Of a stretch of 64,000 nucleotides of DNA, positions 56,516 through 64,000 are shown one piece after another (position 1 is the first letter of the stretch; each line of letters begins with the position of its first letter). The position numbers and the translations under genes are program-made. A model generated the notes under the pieces. The model was not told where the DNA came from. It was given only the letters and a program-made list of their open reading frames with translations, and did not search any database. The stretch spans positions 62,001 through 126,000 of the forward strand of contig NC_020050.1 in assembly GCF_000317535.1 (NCBI RefSeq). Reading direction: 5' to 3'. This stretch comes from Cylindrospermum stagnale PCC 7417 (lineage in GTDB: Bacteria; Cyanobacteriota; Cyanobacteriia; Cyanobacteriales; Nostocaceae).

Positions 56516-56668
56516 TTGCAGGTTGCTACACCTAGCATGGATTATTATGAACAACGTTACCAGGAACGAGTCATCAATAACCTCCAGAAAAAGGCTCTAG
56601 CTCTAGGTTTTGAGCTTATTCCCCAGCCCGAAGCAAATACGGTTTCTCAGGAGAGGGTTAATTACGCT
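56516..56668 (+). pseudogene. Possible transposase C-terminal remnant
   Basis: MDYYEQRYQERVINNLQKKA followed by LALGFELIPQ resembles the extreme C-terminus of a transposase. The frame then runs into sequence antisense to the recombinase gene. Only a remnant; the family is uncertain. Confidence 0.35.
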
Positions 56669-57641
56669 TATCCCGCCTACTGTAAGGTACATTCAACAAA
56701 TCAATCGCCCGTTTCTTGGCCGCTTCCCCACGCCTATCATACTTACTTGTAGTACTCGGCGACGCATGACCTGCAAGTTTGGCTATGGTAACGATATCTG
56801 CCCCCGCATCCAATAGATTACCGATAAAAGTTCTTCTAAAATCATGAGGTGTAAACGCATCCACCTCAGCTTTTTCTCCCCGCCGCTGCAATGCTCGCAA
56901 CACCCCCTGCTCACTCATCCGTCTCAGTATGATTTTCTTTGCCTTATTTAAGGGATAAAAAAGCGGACCTGGTGCTTGACCCCGGAGCAGTAGCCAATCA
57001 AGGAGAGCTTGCACACCACCTTCAGGTAAGTAGACAATTCGTTCCTTCCGCCCCTTCGCTTCACGTATTGTTAGTGAGCGACTGCGCGGCTTAAAATCGC
57101 TCAAATCAAGGTAAGTCACCTCACTGCGACGCAACCCTACCGTCAAAACTGCCAGCAGTGCCGCATCCCTCCGACCCAATGTAGAGTCATCTTGAATACA
57201 ATCATCCCAAAGTGCAGAGATTTCTTCAGCATCAATTTCTCGCCCTTTCAACAAACTTTTGCCCCGCACAGATTCAATATCAACCGCTCGTCCATACTCA
57301 TCCGTGGACATTAACCCCAAGCGCCATGCTTCCTTAAGCGTCCGCCGCAACGCACACAACATTTTATTAGCCATTGCCGGACTGTATTTTTCCATCAGCA
57401 CCGACCGTACCGCAGCAGTGTGCTGGTAACGCAACTTAGACCAGTCTAAAGTACTAGCATCACAAGTATTATTGGTCAAAAGAGAAGCGATCGCATTCAA
57501 CGCCTCCCGCATCGTCCGCCTTGAACCCTCCCCAAGACTGTTGATATAAACTTCAGCTGGGTGCAAGGTGATGGGCAGCGGCTCTGTTAGTGCGAGTGAC
57601 TCAGGGTTGAAGTTATTTTTAGCGATCGCGTGGATGTTCAC
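56658..57641 (-). CDS. Tyrosine recombinase / integrase
   Basis: 327 residues, full length for a XerC/D-like recombinase. An N-terminal SAM-like DNA-binding domain (SLGEGSRRTMREALNAIASL) is followed by the catalytic domain with GLRRSEVTYLDL (Arg I), PHDFRRTFIGNLL (His-x-x-Arg) and LAGHASPSTTSKYDRRG (His and the Tyr nucleophile). It probably acts in site-specific integration or multimer resolution of a plasmid-like element, given the ParA gene two genes upstream. It differs clearly from the truncated recombinase in the 41-42 kb palindrome. No attachment site was identified. Confidence 0.92.
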   Translation of the reverse strand: MNIHAIAKNNFNPESLALTEPLPITLHPAEVYINSLGEGSRRTMREALNAIASLLTNNTCDASTLDWSKLRYQHTAAVRSVLMEKYSPAMANKMLCALRRTLKEAWRLGLMSTDEYGRAVDIESVRGKSLLKGREIDAEEISALWDDCIQDDSTLGRRDAALLAVLTVGLRRSEVTYLDLSDFKPRSRSLTIREAKGRKERIVYLPEGGVQALLDWLLLRGQAPGPLFYPLNKAKKIILRRMSEQGVLRALQRRGEKAEVDAFTPHDFRRTFIGNLLDAGADIVTIAKLAGHASPSTTSKYDRRGEAAKKRAIDLLNVPYSRRDKRN

Positions 57642-57860
57642 GGGCAGTGAAAAGAAGCTTTAGGATCAATCCTCCTCTAAATGTGCTGCAACTACAAGCC
57701 TTTCAGGGCATATAGATTGCGGGAATAACATTTCTCTACACCCTTTGGCGCCAGAAGGCGCTCTACACCTAGATATTGTGTCAAGACATCGTTAAACTTG
57801 GGTGAGTGAAAATTTCAAGGAAGAAAGCCCAAGGGTGAGTGTCTGCTATTGGCCTGATTG

Positions 57861-58286
57861 CTACTTGAGCTTTTTAGCCAAATTAGCTAAACGAGTAATG
57901 CTAGAGCGAATATTACCAGCTTCTTTGCGACTCTTGAGCCGTTTTTTGGCTTCTTTTAATACTTGTTTCATGACTGTATCTTTATCTTGGCAGGTTACAT
58001 AAAAAGCCTCCAAGAGCGTTTCAACTGTTATTTTTTCTTTGTTGCATAGTTCATCAAGTTCAAGCTTTATTTTTACTTCCAAACGTACAGGTACTCTAGG
58101 CGCAATTTCAGGCAAGTGAGCTAGTTGCTCTTCTAATCTCTTAAGTTCAGAAACGGAGCTATCAGCAGTCGATGTCACATCAACATCGGGGGTAGGTGAA
58201 TCCTGCTGTTGTGGAGATAGCACATCTTGTCGTGGTGCAACTGTTGGTTGAGTAGCTCTATTTCTGATTTCGTCTAGGATATTCAT
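57861..58286 (-). CDS. Small ParA-partner candidate
   Basis: 141 residues. The N-terminal half is Pro/Gln/Ser-rich and probably disordered. The C-terminal half is helical and basic (RVPVRLEVKIKLELDELCNK to AGNIRSSITRLANLAKKLK). It follows the parA stop by 24 bases, the usual place of a partition-complex DNA-binding protein. I see no ParB signature, so a ParB-like or ribbon-helix-helix role is inferred from position only. Confidence 0.6.
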   Translation of the reverse strand: MNILDEIRNRATQPTVAPRQDVLSPQQQDSPTPDVDVTSTADSSVSELKRLEEQLAHLPEIAPRVPVRLEVKIKLELDELCNKEKITVETLLEAFYVTCQDKDTVMKQVLKEAKKRLKSRKEAGNIRSSITRLANLAKKLK

Positions 58287-58310
58287 GTTTTCACCTTCTA
58301 TTAAAATTTA

Positions 58311-59162
58311 TTACACTGGTTCTGAGGGAATTAATTTGGCATATTCTTCTGGCAAAGCTGGCTTGAGTCGTTGAGCTAAGACATGAATCGCATATTCCAG
58401 ATTTGGCTGGAGCAAGTCTGTTGGCGCAACCCGTTGATTGATGGCATTTTTGAATACATCCGATTCCAAAATATGCGGCAACATCAACTCCGAACCCACC
58501 AACTGCCGCATCGTATCAATACTGGTTTTAGTAGCATTTGTTGGATGCAACCCAGTCCAGCGTGCGCGAAAAGGCACTACACCCAGTAATTCACCATAGG
58601 GTAAGGCTGCTTTAAATTCTTTGATTAATTCCAAAGTCCGCAACAGCGATTGAACTCCCTTGACATTTGACTCTGCTGGAATCACCCATCTATCCCCAGC
58701 ACCCAAGGAAGTCTGTGCTAAATGTGAACGTTCTGGGGGTGGGTCTACAATTGCCACGCCGAAATTATTCACAATTGGTTGGAGGCGATTTCGCAGAATA
58801 AACAGACTTAAGCCGCTGGAAGCCAATTTATAGTTGGCGCTCTCCAACCCATCATCTGAAGGAATTAAGAACAGGTTGGTATTGTTAACAATACGGTCGC
58901 TCAGTTTAACGTCAGGTACGGACGCAATGGCATCGGTGATTTTTGTTTTCTCTTCTGGCTGTGTCAGAACTTCCAGTAATGTTGGGGTATGAGGCTGCAC
59001 TTGCACCCCTAAGAAACTGGTCAAGCTAGATTGGGGGTCGCAATCTACAAACAAAACGGGAATTCCTAAGCGCCCCAAATACCTCCCCAGCATCAGGGCT
59101 ACTGTAGACTTCCCCTGACCCCCAGCCAAGCCCAAGGAGACGACTGTTGGCGAATTTGGCAT
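58311..59162 (-). CDS. parA: ParA-family partition ATPase
   Basis: 283 residues. The deviant Walker A is AGGQGKSTVALMLGRYL, with the usual first Lys replaced by Gln (GGQGKST; the canonical form is KGGxGKT/S). FVDCDPQSSLTSFLGV (A') and VAIVDPPPERSHL (Walker B) follow. Such ATPases segregate plasmids and chromosomes together with a DNA-binding partner, here probably the small downstream gene. Two perfect palindromes stand 47-104 bases upstream of the start and may be its operator or centromere-like site. The pair suggests a plasmid or integrated plasmid segment. Confidence 0.87.
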   Translation of the reverse strand: MPNSPTVVSLGLAGGQGKSTVALMLGRYLGRLGIPVLFVDCDPQSSLTSFLGVQVQPHTPTLLEVLTQPEEKTKITDAIASVPDVKLSDRIVNNTNLFLIPSDDGLESANYKLASSGLSLFILRNRLQPIVNNFGVAIVDPPPERSHLAQTSLGAGDRWVIPAESNVKGVQSLLRTLELIKEFKAALPYGELLGVVPFRARWTGLHPTNATKTSIDTMRQLVGSELMLPHILESDVFKNAINQRVAPTDLLQPNLEYAIHVLAQRLKPALPEEYAKLIPSEPV

Positions 59163-59208
59163 AAAGCAATTATATAAAATTACTAAAATACATTGCTATA
59201 AATATAAC

Positions 59209-59266
59209 ATTCTACAAATGTAGAATTGTACTATTGTTTAATTTAACTTTTGTACAAAAGTTAAAT
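59209..59266. promoter_or_regulatory. Two perfect palindromes upstream of parA
   Basis: An 18-base palindrome (ATTCTACAA then TTGTAGAAT on the complementary reading, 59209-59226) and a 26-base perfect palindrome (half-site ATTTAACTTTTGT, 59241-59266) lie in the parA upstream region. They are candidate binding sites for the partition proteins or an autoregulator. Confidence 0.6.
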
Positions 59267-59597
59267 ACTATTAATACATCTTGTTGCCGCCCAAAAGCTG
59301 ATTGTTTCGTCACTGACTCCACACACTCCAGACTTATCAATCGCACCGCCCACAATCCTGATTCTCTAGTGGATTCATAAGTTTTGCTTAAGTCGCTTGA
59401 TTAGTGTGCTGGATGCACAATGAAAACCGGATGCAATACCAAATTTAGGAGCAATTGATATCAATGACCAAAAAGTGATATCAACTCTACTGTCTAACAG
59501 CCCCAGTCCCAGATTTTCACACTCGGTCAACCAGAAACGGCAGTCTGCACCAACGTCTACACTATGTCTACACCGAAACCAACCGGCTCTCGTGCGC
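59267..59597. other. Intergenic stretch without a supported gene
   Basis: About 330 bases between the parA upstream sites and the Rpn-like stop. Short frames exist but have unlikely, Arg/Cys-rich compositions. Confidence 0.45.
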
Positions 59598-60413
59598 TTA
59601 CTTCTCCGTGTTCTCCTGTGCAGCAAGCCGGACAGCTTCTACATCAACATTGAGTTGTTGAGCAATCTGTTCTACACTCATCCCCGTTTTTAGTAACAGG
59701 GGGACGGTAACTTTCAACATTTCAGCTTCCCGTTCTTCTCGACCTTCTTCTCGACCCTCAGCTTTCGCTTCCTGATAAACCCTTGTTTGCTCTAAAGTCA
59801 GTCCCAGCATAGCTTCTACTTCCTCTCTACTCAAAGACGAAAACTTGTAAACAGCAATTGTTGTAATAATATCTATTATTTCGTTTCTCGGCAGTGCGTC
59901 CGTTGACTCTAATTGTACCCGCTCAATCAATAGACGAGCTTGAAGAGCCATCTCTTTCTCTGAGGCAATTGTCAACTGTATTAAATTGATGCCTATTGGC
60001 AGAGTATTGGGAATACCTAACTCATCCAGATAAATTCGCTGCACTTGGTCGCTGTTTAAAAATATTCGATGAGTTCTTGTATCGCTTGGTTCCAAACTAC
60101 GTGAGGGAAAAATTACCACACAGTACCAGTCATCGTATTGAGACTGATTCCGGTTCAAATACATGAGCGACTCAGTAAAGAAGCGATGATAAAGAGCTTC
60201 CTCTTTTTGAAATTGAACTTCTGCAAAAAAGATAATCCTGGGTGTTACACCTTCTGGAGGTAAAAAGACCCCATCAATACGAAAGGCCGTTTCTTTCACC
60301 TCAACCGACTCAAATCGATAATTCAGCGCCTGTTCAGGACGGTAATCAACAAGTTCAAAAATTAATGCAGGAAAGCGCTTAAAAATTTGGTAATAAATGG
60401 AGTCGCGTTTCAC
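59598..60413 (-). CDS. Rpn-family / DUF2887 protein (PD-(D/E)XK nuclease-like)
   Basis: 271 residues beginning MKRDSIYYQIFKRFPALIFE, with FRIDGVFLPP and IIFFAEVQFQKEEALYHRFF, the conserved D and E-x-Q region of the cyanobacterial DUF2887/Rpn group related to PD-(D/E)XK nucleases. The C-terminal part is Glu/Arg-rich (AEGREEGREEREAEMLK) and helical, as usual for the group. Members are numerous in cyanobacteria and are thought to act in DNA breakage or recombination. It has no obvious functional link to its neighbours. Confidence 0.85.
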   Translation of the reverse strand: MKRDSIYYQIFKRFPALIFELVDYRPEQALNYRFESVEVKETAFRIDGVFLPPEGVTPRIIFFAEVQFQKEEALYHRFFTESLMYLNRNQSQYDDWYCVVIFPSRSLEPSDTRTHRIFLNSDQVQRIYLDELGIPNTLPIGINLIQLTIASEKEMALQARLLIERVQLESTDALPRNEIIDIITTIAVYKFSSLSREEVEAMLGLTLEQTRVYQEAKAEGREEGREEREAEMLKVTVPLLLKTGMSVEQIAQQLNVDVEAVRLAAQENTEK

Positions 60414-60548
60414 TAAATTATCCGAAAATAGGCTGCTTATTAACTATTAATTTTATCGTGAAAATGACAATTCCTATATATCAAATAATGCTACTCACGG
60501 GCGCACTACTAAGAAGACGTTCAACAAATCAATTCGTGTGGCCCCGAC

Positions 60549-60676
60549 AAACTGGGAGCCGCTGCGCTTAGAGTAGGCGGTGTCAGGGACGGGCAACAAA
60601 TTAACTCGTGGAGCCGCCAAAATCCGGGAAGCCCGCCCCTGACACTCCGCTGCGCCGCCTACTCTACTCCCAGTTT
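60549..60676. repeat. Imperfect long inverted repeat
   Basis: Left arm 60549-60594 (AAACTGGGAGCCGCTGCGC ... GTGTCAGGGACGGGC) and right arm 60630-60676 (GCCCGCCCCTGACACTCCGC ... CTCCCAGTTTT) can pair with interruptions across a 35-base loop. It lies downstream of nothing on the plus strand and upstream of the Rpn-like gene on the minus strand. Probably a dispersed repeat rather than a terminator. Confidence 0.6.
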
Positions 60677-60753
60677 TTGACCTTGGTCTTACTCAAAAAA
60701 TGTCTTATCTAATATCTGGGTTGCTATCTGCCCCTAGTCAGGGTTTTGGCAAG

Positions 60754-61083
60754 AGTAACTTACTGAGTTTAGTATTTTAATCTACTCATAAATTATAAGT
60801 AACTTAAAGCAAGCTACTTATTCAAAGCATTACCTTACAGTAAGGCAAATCATCTGCTGTCTGTAACTTACTTAATTTTAATAGAGCCACACCGCTTGCC
60901 TTATTTAATCTAAGTCAGATACTAACCATAGTTTATAAAACTAAAGTCAGACACTGAATATTTTTAGTCATTTACTTTAGTTTTCTTAACTCAATTTAGT
61001 AATTCAATAAATCCAAATAGCAAACTACCATTAAATTATAAGTAACTTACTTTAAATTACCTTTGTTAAAATGTAACTAACTT
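60754..61083 (+). repeat. Recurring GTAACTTA boxes upstream of the 61115 gene
   Basis: The core GTAACTTA recurs at 60754, 60795, 60863 and 61038, with a variant GTAACTAA at 61073. Two copies are embedded in ATAAGTAACTTA, which is nearly self-complementary. Spacing is irregular. They could be operator or iteron-like sites for the adjacent DNA-binding-like protein. Confidence 0.5.
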
Positions 61084-61114
61084 TCACATACCACTACTAG
61101 ATAAAGCAGAGTAC

Positions 61115-61708
61115 ATGGCGACTAAAGACTGGTTAGATAATCACGCTAAAGTCACTGCATACCTGGACTTTAGCCTCTACGCTAGTTTGGAGAAGTGGAT
61201 GCAAAAACACAAAATCAAGAAAGCATCTCAGGCTCTCACTATTATACTTGAGCATTACCTTGAGGGGAATATCCCGATTGAAGTTCTGCCAGAGAACCTC
61301 GAACAAGAGGTGAAACAGCTTAAGGTGAAAACCACCGAAATAGACTCTCTTGAGGCAACTGTCGCTGAACAACAAAGCGAGTTTAATGATGAGATTAACT
61401 CGCTCAGGACAGAAATTGATGAACTACGGCAAGCTCTTATCAATGCGGGGTTATCATCTCTCAAAGAGAAGGTAGAGGACATCCCCAGAGGGCAAATCAA
61501 ATTCTCATATTCTGATGGAGATATTAAACAAGGACTCACTAAGACTGACCTGTGTGAGCGGATAGATATCAACGGCAGCACAATCAATCAATGGGCAACG
61601 ATGCTCAATCTTGACCCGGATGAATACCTGTTTGAGTTGACTGGCTGGAAGAAACCCCCTAATACCCGTCGATATTTCCCGGTTAAGGATAATGAGTCTA
61701 ACTTATGA
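61115..61708 (+). CDS. Putative DNA-binding protein with coiled coil
   Basis: 197 residues in three parts. The N-terminus (TAYLDFSLYASLEKWMQKHK then KKASQALTIILEHYL) resembles a ribbon-helix-helix-type domain. The middle (about 70-125) is a coiled coil rich in E, Q and L. The C-terminus (KTDLCERIDINGSTINQWAT) looks like a helix-turn-helix, ending LTGWKKPPNTRRYFPV. I do not recognise a named family. Related cyanobacterial plasmid proteins often sit near partition genes, and the repeated boxes directly upstream suggest self-regulation or a replication/partition role. Confidence 0.7.
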   Translation: MATKDWLDNHAKVTAYLDFSLYASLEKWMQKHKIKKASQALTIILEHYLEGNIPIEVLPENLEQEVKQLKVKTTEIDSLEATVAEQQSEFNDEINSLRTEIDELRQALINAGLSSLKEKVEDIPRGQIKFSYSDGDIKQGLTKTDLCERIDINGSTINQWATMLNLDPDEYLFELTGWKKPPNTRRYFPVKDNESNL

Positions 61709-61888
61709 GAACAGAGAGCGCCCAATCCTTGGGGATTATACAGATAATTGACGCTCGGTATTATAGAGCCTCAATTCAATTCAAAATTCAAAATTATCAA
61801 TTCAAAATTAAAGACAATTAGTGGGAGCGTGAAGGAGCCACTTTCTTGTTGACCGCCAAATCAAAGATTATGGCGGGGGCTTGTACCC

Positions 61889-61943
61889 AAAATTAATCAA
61901 TTCAAAATCTTAATTCTTCTTCATTTTGAATTGATTAATTTTG
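61889..61943. repeat. AT-rich hairpin
   Basis: CAAAATTAATCAATTCAAAAT (61889-61909, first base approximate) pairs with ATTTTGAATTGATTAATTTTG (61923-61943) over about 20 bases with a 13-base loop. It is surrounded by further ATTCAAAATT repeats. Confidence 0.75.
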
Positions 61944-61976
61944 AATTCAAAAGAAGGTCAACTTGACCCCCAAATC

Positions 61977-62010
61977 AAAAGCGCCCTCCCCATCGGAAGA
62001 GCGCCTTTTA
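61977..62010 (-). terminator. Rho-independent terminator of psbA
   Basis: On the minus strand, AAAAGGCGCTCTTCC pairs with GGAGGGCGCTTTT, 35-68 bases after the psbA stop, followed by TGATTTGGG. It is a strong GC-rich stem with flanking A/T tracts. Confidence 0.8.
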
Positions 62011-62044
62011 TTCGCAGAGAAACTATTACTGATGTCCGGGAAAA

Positions 62045-63127
62045 TTAACCGTTGATAGCAGGAGCAGTTAAAGCCACAGGAGCAACATCACCAGCAGCCA
62101 AATCTAGAGGGAAGTTGTGAGCGTTACGCTCGTGCATTACTTCCATACCCAGGTTAGCGCGGTTGATGACATCAGCCCAAGTACCGATGACACGACCTTG
62201 AGAATCAATGATTGATTGGTTGAAGTTGAAACCGTTCAAGTTGAAAGCCATTGTGCTCACACCCAAAGCGGTAAACCAAATCCCGATTACAGGCCATGCA
62301 GCTAGCAAGAAGTGCAGTTGACGGCTGTTGTTGAATGAAGCGTATTGGAAGATTAAGCGACCGAAGTAGCCGTGAGCAGCAACAATGTTGTAGGTTTCTT
62401 CTTCTTGTCCGAACTTGTAACCGTAGTTCAAGGATTCGGTTTCGGTGGTTTCCCGAACCAAGGAAGAAGTAACTAGAGAACCGTGCATTGCAGAGAATAA
62501 GCTTCCACCAAACACACCAGCTACACCAAGCATATGGAAGGGGTGCATCAAGATGTTATGTTCAGCTTGGAACACAATCATGAAGTTGAAGGTTCCAGAG
62601 ATACCCAAAGGCATACCATCAGAGAATGAACCTTGACCGATGGGGTAGATTAAGAAGACTGCGGTAGCGGCTGCAACAGGAGCAGAGAAAGCTAGGCAAA
62701 TCCAAGGACGCATTCCCAAGCGGTAGGAAAGTTCCCACTCACGACCCAGGTAGCAGAATACGCCAGTTAAGAAGTGGAATACTACCAATTGGTAAGGGCC
62801 ACCGTTGTACAACCACTCATCTAAGGAAGCAGCTTCCCAAATGGGGTAGAAGTGCAAACCAATAGCGTTAGAAGAAGGAACAACTGCACCGGAGATGATG
62901 TTGTTTCCGTACATTAAGGAACCTGCAACTGGCTCACGGATACCGTCGATGTCAACGGGGGGAGCGGCGATGAAAGCGATGATGAAGCAGGTGGTTGCAG
63001 CTAGGAGGGTGGGAATCATTAATACACCGAACCAGCCGATGTAGAGGCGGTTGTTGGTGCTGGTAATGAATTCGCAGAAGCGATCCCATACGTTGGCGCT
63101 GGAGCGCTGTTGTAAGGTTGTGGTCAT
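62045..63127 (-). CDS. psbA: Photosystem II D1 protein
   Basis: 360 residues, full length, beginning [21 protein letters not shown]1 binds the photosystem II reaction-centre cofactors and most ligands of the Mn4CaO5 cluster in the thylakoid membrane. Key residues are present: Tyr161 region (LIYPIGQG), Asp170 (SFSDGMPLG), Glu189/His190 (FQAEHN), His198 (MHPFHMLG), and the C-terminal [13 protein letters not shown], after which the precursor is cleaved. Residue 130 is Glu ([10 protein letters not shown]), the form usual for high-light or stress D1 copies rather than the Gln130 low-light form. The gene has its own promoter-like sequence and a strong terminator. It flanks a plasmid-like region without obvious functional connection. 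Confidence 0.98.
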   Translation of the reverse strand: MTTTLQQRSSANVWDRFCEFITSTNNRLYIGWFGVLMIPTLLAATTCFIIAFIAAPPVDIDGIREPVAGSLMYGNNIISGAVVPSSNAIGLHFYPIWEAASLDEWLYNGGPYQLVVFHFLTGVFCYLGREWELSYRLGMRPWICLAFSAPVAAATAVFLIYPIGQGSFSDGMPLGISGTFNFMIVFQAEHNILMHPFHMLGVAGVFGGSLFSAMHGSLVTSSLVRETTETESLNYGYKFGQEEETYNIVAAHGYFGRLIFQYASFNNSRQLHFLLAAWPVIGIWFTALGVSTMAFNLNGFNFNQSIIDSQGRVIGTWADVINRANLGMEVMHERNAHNFPLDLAAGDVAPVALTAPAING

Positions 63128-63190
63128 GGTTTTATGATTGCGGTTATGTTTTTTATGAATCAGGCAAGTTTGTTTCTTGCTTGTAACAAT

Positions 63191-63220
63191 ACTTTACACT
63201 GCTTTACAAAACTTAAGCAA
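63191..63220 (-). promoter_or_regulatory. Candidate psbA promoter
   Basis: On the minus strand, TTGCTT (63215-63220) and TAAAGT (63191-63196) are separated by 18 bases, about 65 bases before the ATG. This is typical placement for a sigma-70-type psbA promoter with a short leader. Confidence 0.45.
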
Positions 63221-63342
63221 CAAATTAGCTTGAGTAAAAATGATACTTTGTATAATATTTACTTATCTAAAGGCGTGAGTTATCAGCGCTAATCCCCTCC
63301 CCTTGGAGTCAGTGACGGATTTCAGCCAACCTCACCAAACAG

Positions 63343-63372
63343 AAAATCCCTCAGTATTTCTCAGAGGGTTTT
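63343..63372 (-). terminator. Hairpin, possible terminator
   Basis: AAAATCCCTC (63343-63352) pairs with GAGGGTTTT (63364-63372). It lies between psbA's upstream region and the stop of the minus-strand gene at the right edge, so it could end that transcript. Confidence 0.5.
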
Positions 63373-63392
63373 GTCTTGAATATTCCTTTAAC

Positions 63393-63560
63393 TACTGCTA
63401 CTCGGGAGCAACGCGAAAAAGTGAGGTGCTGAAATCGGGTACGTAAATAGCCTATTTCGGGATGCGCTCGCAACGAAAATACCCGGTTTTGTTGAGAATC
63501 TAGCGGTGGAATTGAGAATTAAAGCCCGATCTCACTTTGGAGCGTTGCTCCCTGCTACTC
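63393..63560. repeat. Imperfect inverted repeat
   Basis: The arm near 63393-63439 (ACTGCTACTCGGGAGCAACG ... GTGAGGTGC ... ATCGGG) is complementary with gaps to 63524-63560 (CCCGATCTCACTTTGGAGCG TTGCTCC ...). The right arm overlaps the end of the edge gene. Confidence 0.6.
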
Positions 63561-64000
63561 CCCCATTAATTCCTTGAACTGGGCATAAGCTTGTTTCCAA
63601 GCGGCTGAACCGCCCTTCTTGCACTGCCATAAGCGCTCGATGATCTCCGTTTGGTTCAGTTCAGGTTTCAGACGGTTAATCAGTTCCAAAACCTGCTCTC
63701 TGTTCAATTTCAGCGGCGTGTAGAACTGAGTTGTGTTTAGGCTTGCGTCCTCATCAGTCGGTTGGTTCAGCAGTTCAGATGGCAGTTCAGACGGTTCCAA
63801 TTCGGGATGTTCATTCGGGCGATCGCTACGCCCGCCTCCGGCATCGCTTTCTCCAGTCCGCTCCCTCTCTATACCTCCTGGAGGCGTTGCACCATCACCT
63901 GTCTTTGGCTCAATCTCAAATTCAAGTTGCAGCAAAGTTTCAAGATAATCAGGCGACACAGTATCAAGTTTAGTAAGTTGCTGCTGACCTGGTTTATAAG
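63555..64000 (-). CDS. Hypothetical protein, 5' end beyond window
   Basis: The minus-strand frame is open to the right edge (YKPGQQQLTKLDTVSPDYLE), so the protein starts outside; a GTG at 63959 is only an internal candidate. The visible part has a Pro/Glu/Ser-rich, probably disordered middle (ELEPSELPSELLNQPTDED) and a helical C-terminus (LNREQVLELINRLKPELNQT ... LWQCKKGGSAAWKQAYAQF). No family recognised. The C-terminal segment looks like a small DNA- or protein-binding module. Confidence 0.65.
   Translation of the reverse strand, partial: YKPGQQQLTKLDTVSPDYLETLLQLEFEIEPKTGDGATPPGGIERERTGESDAGGGRSDRPNEHPELEPSELPSELLNQPTDEDASLNTTQFYTPLKLNREQVLELINRLKPELNQTEIIERLWQCKKGGSAAWKQAYAQFKELMGE

Noticed and set aside
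59375-59626. Minus-strand ORF of 83 codons upstream of parA
   Set aside because: Its composition is Arg/Cys/Trp-rich without a known domain, it lacks an RBS, and it overlaps another equally poor frame on the plus strand.
63731-63973. Plus-strand ORFs at the right edge
   Set aside because: They are antisense to the edge gene, whose frame stays open to the window boundary and has a sensible helical C-terminus.

Overview
The window comes from a filamentous, probably Nostocales-type, cyanobacterium. It carries a full-length photosystem II psbA gene, many GCGATCGC (HIP1-like) octamers, moderately AT-rich DNA, cyanobacterial-type insertion sequences, and large NRPS/PKS genes of the kind cyanobacteria use for lipopeptides.

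Region 1 (1-38.6 kb, plus strand) is most of a hybrid NRPS/PKS cluster whose start lies to the left of the window. Order: aminotransferase-C-A(Gly)-PCP; PKS KS-AT-KR-ACP; a broken NRPS with docking-C // A(Ser)-PCP-C-A(Val-like)-PCP; a CmlA-like di-iron beta-hydroxylase; NRPS C-A(Val-like)-PCP-C-A(Gly)-PCP; PKS KS-AT(vestigial)-KR-ACP-TE; an MFS exporter; an MbtH protein; a four-gene cassette for a hydroxymalonyl-ACP extender unit (dehydrogenase, ACP, acyl-CoA-dehydrogenase-like enzyme, FkbH-like enzyme) with no O-methyltransferase; and two free-standing acyltransferases. The last PKS module has lost the catalytic part of its own AT, and extender-unit genes plus discrete ATs lie directly downstream. 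I read this as a module loaded in trans with hydroxymalonate. Colinear reading: beta-amino acyl - Gly+malonate - Ser - Val - Val - Gly+hydroxymalonate, released by the TE, with a beta-hydroxylation somewhere.

Region 2 (38.6-43.04 kb) is a patch of mobile-element debris: an IS630-type fragment, a frameshifted ISL3 element flanked by 47-bp inverted sequences, a 343-bp perfect inverted repeat carrying two head-on copies of a tyrosine-recombinase end, the 3' end of a group II intron, and a second ISL3 tail.

Region 3 (43.05-55.3 kb, minus strand) looks like a second, compact and unfamiliar biosynthetic cluster. In transcription order: a CmoA-like methyltransferase, an FkbM-type methyltransferase, an ATP-grasp ligase, an AurF-like di-iron oxygenase, a MATE exporter, an NRPS with a gamma-glutamylcyclotransferase-like domain fused to atypical C and A domains, a KAS III-like acyltransferase with altered catalytic residues, and a possible heme-oxygenase-fold enzyme. 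An oxygenated, possibly N-oxygenated, small molecule is a reasonable guess. This is the best candidate here for an undescribed system.

Region 4 (55.3-64 kb) has a MITE-like element, a 3 x 62-bp tandem repeat, and a plasmid-like module (tyrosine recombinase, small partner protein, ParA with palindromic sites upstream, Rpn/DUF2887 protein, a DNA-binding-like protein with repeats upstream). It ends with psbA on the minus strand and a hypothetical gene running off the right edge.
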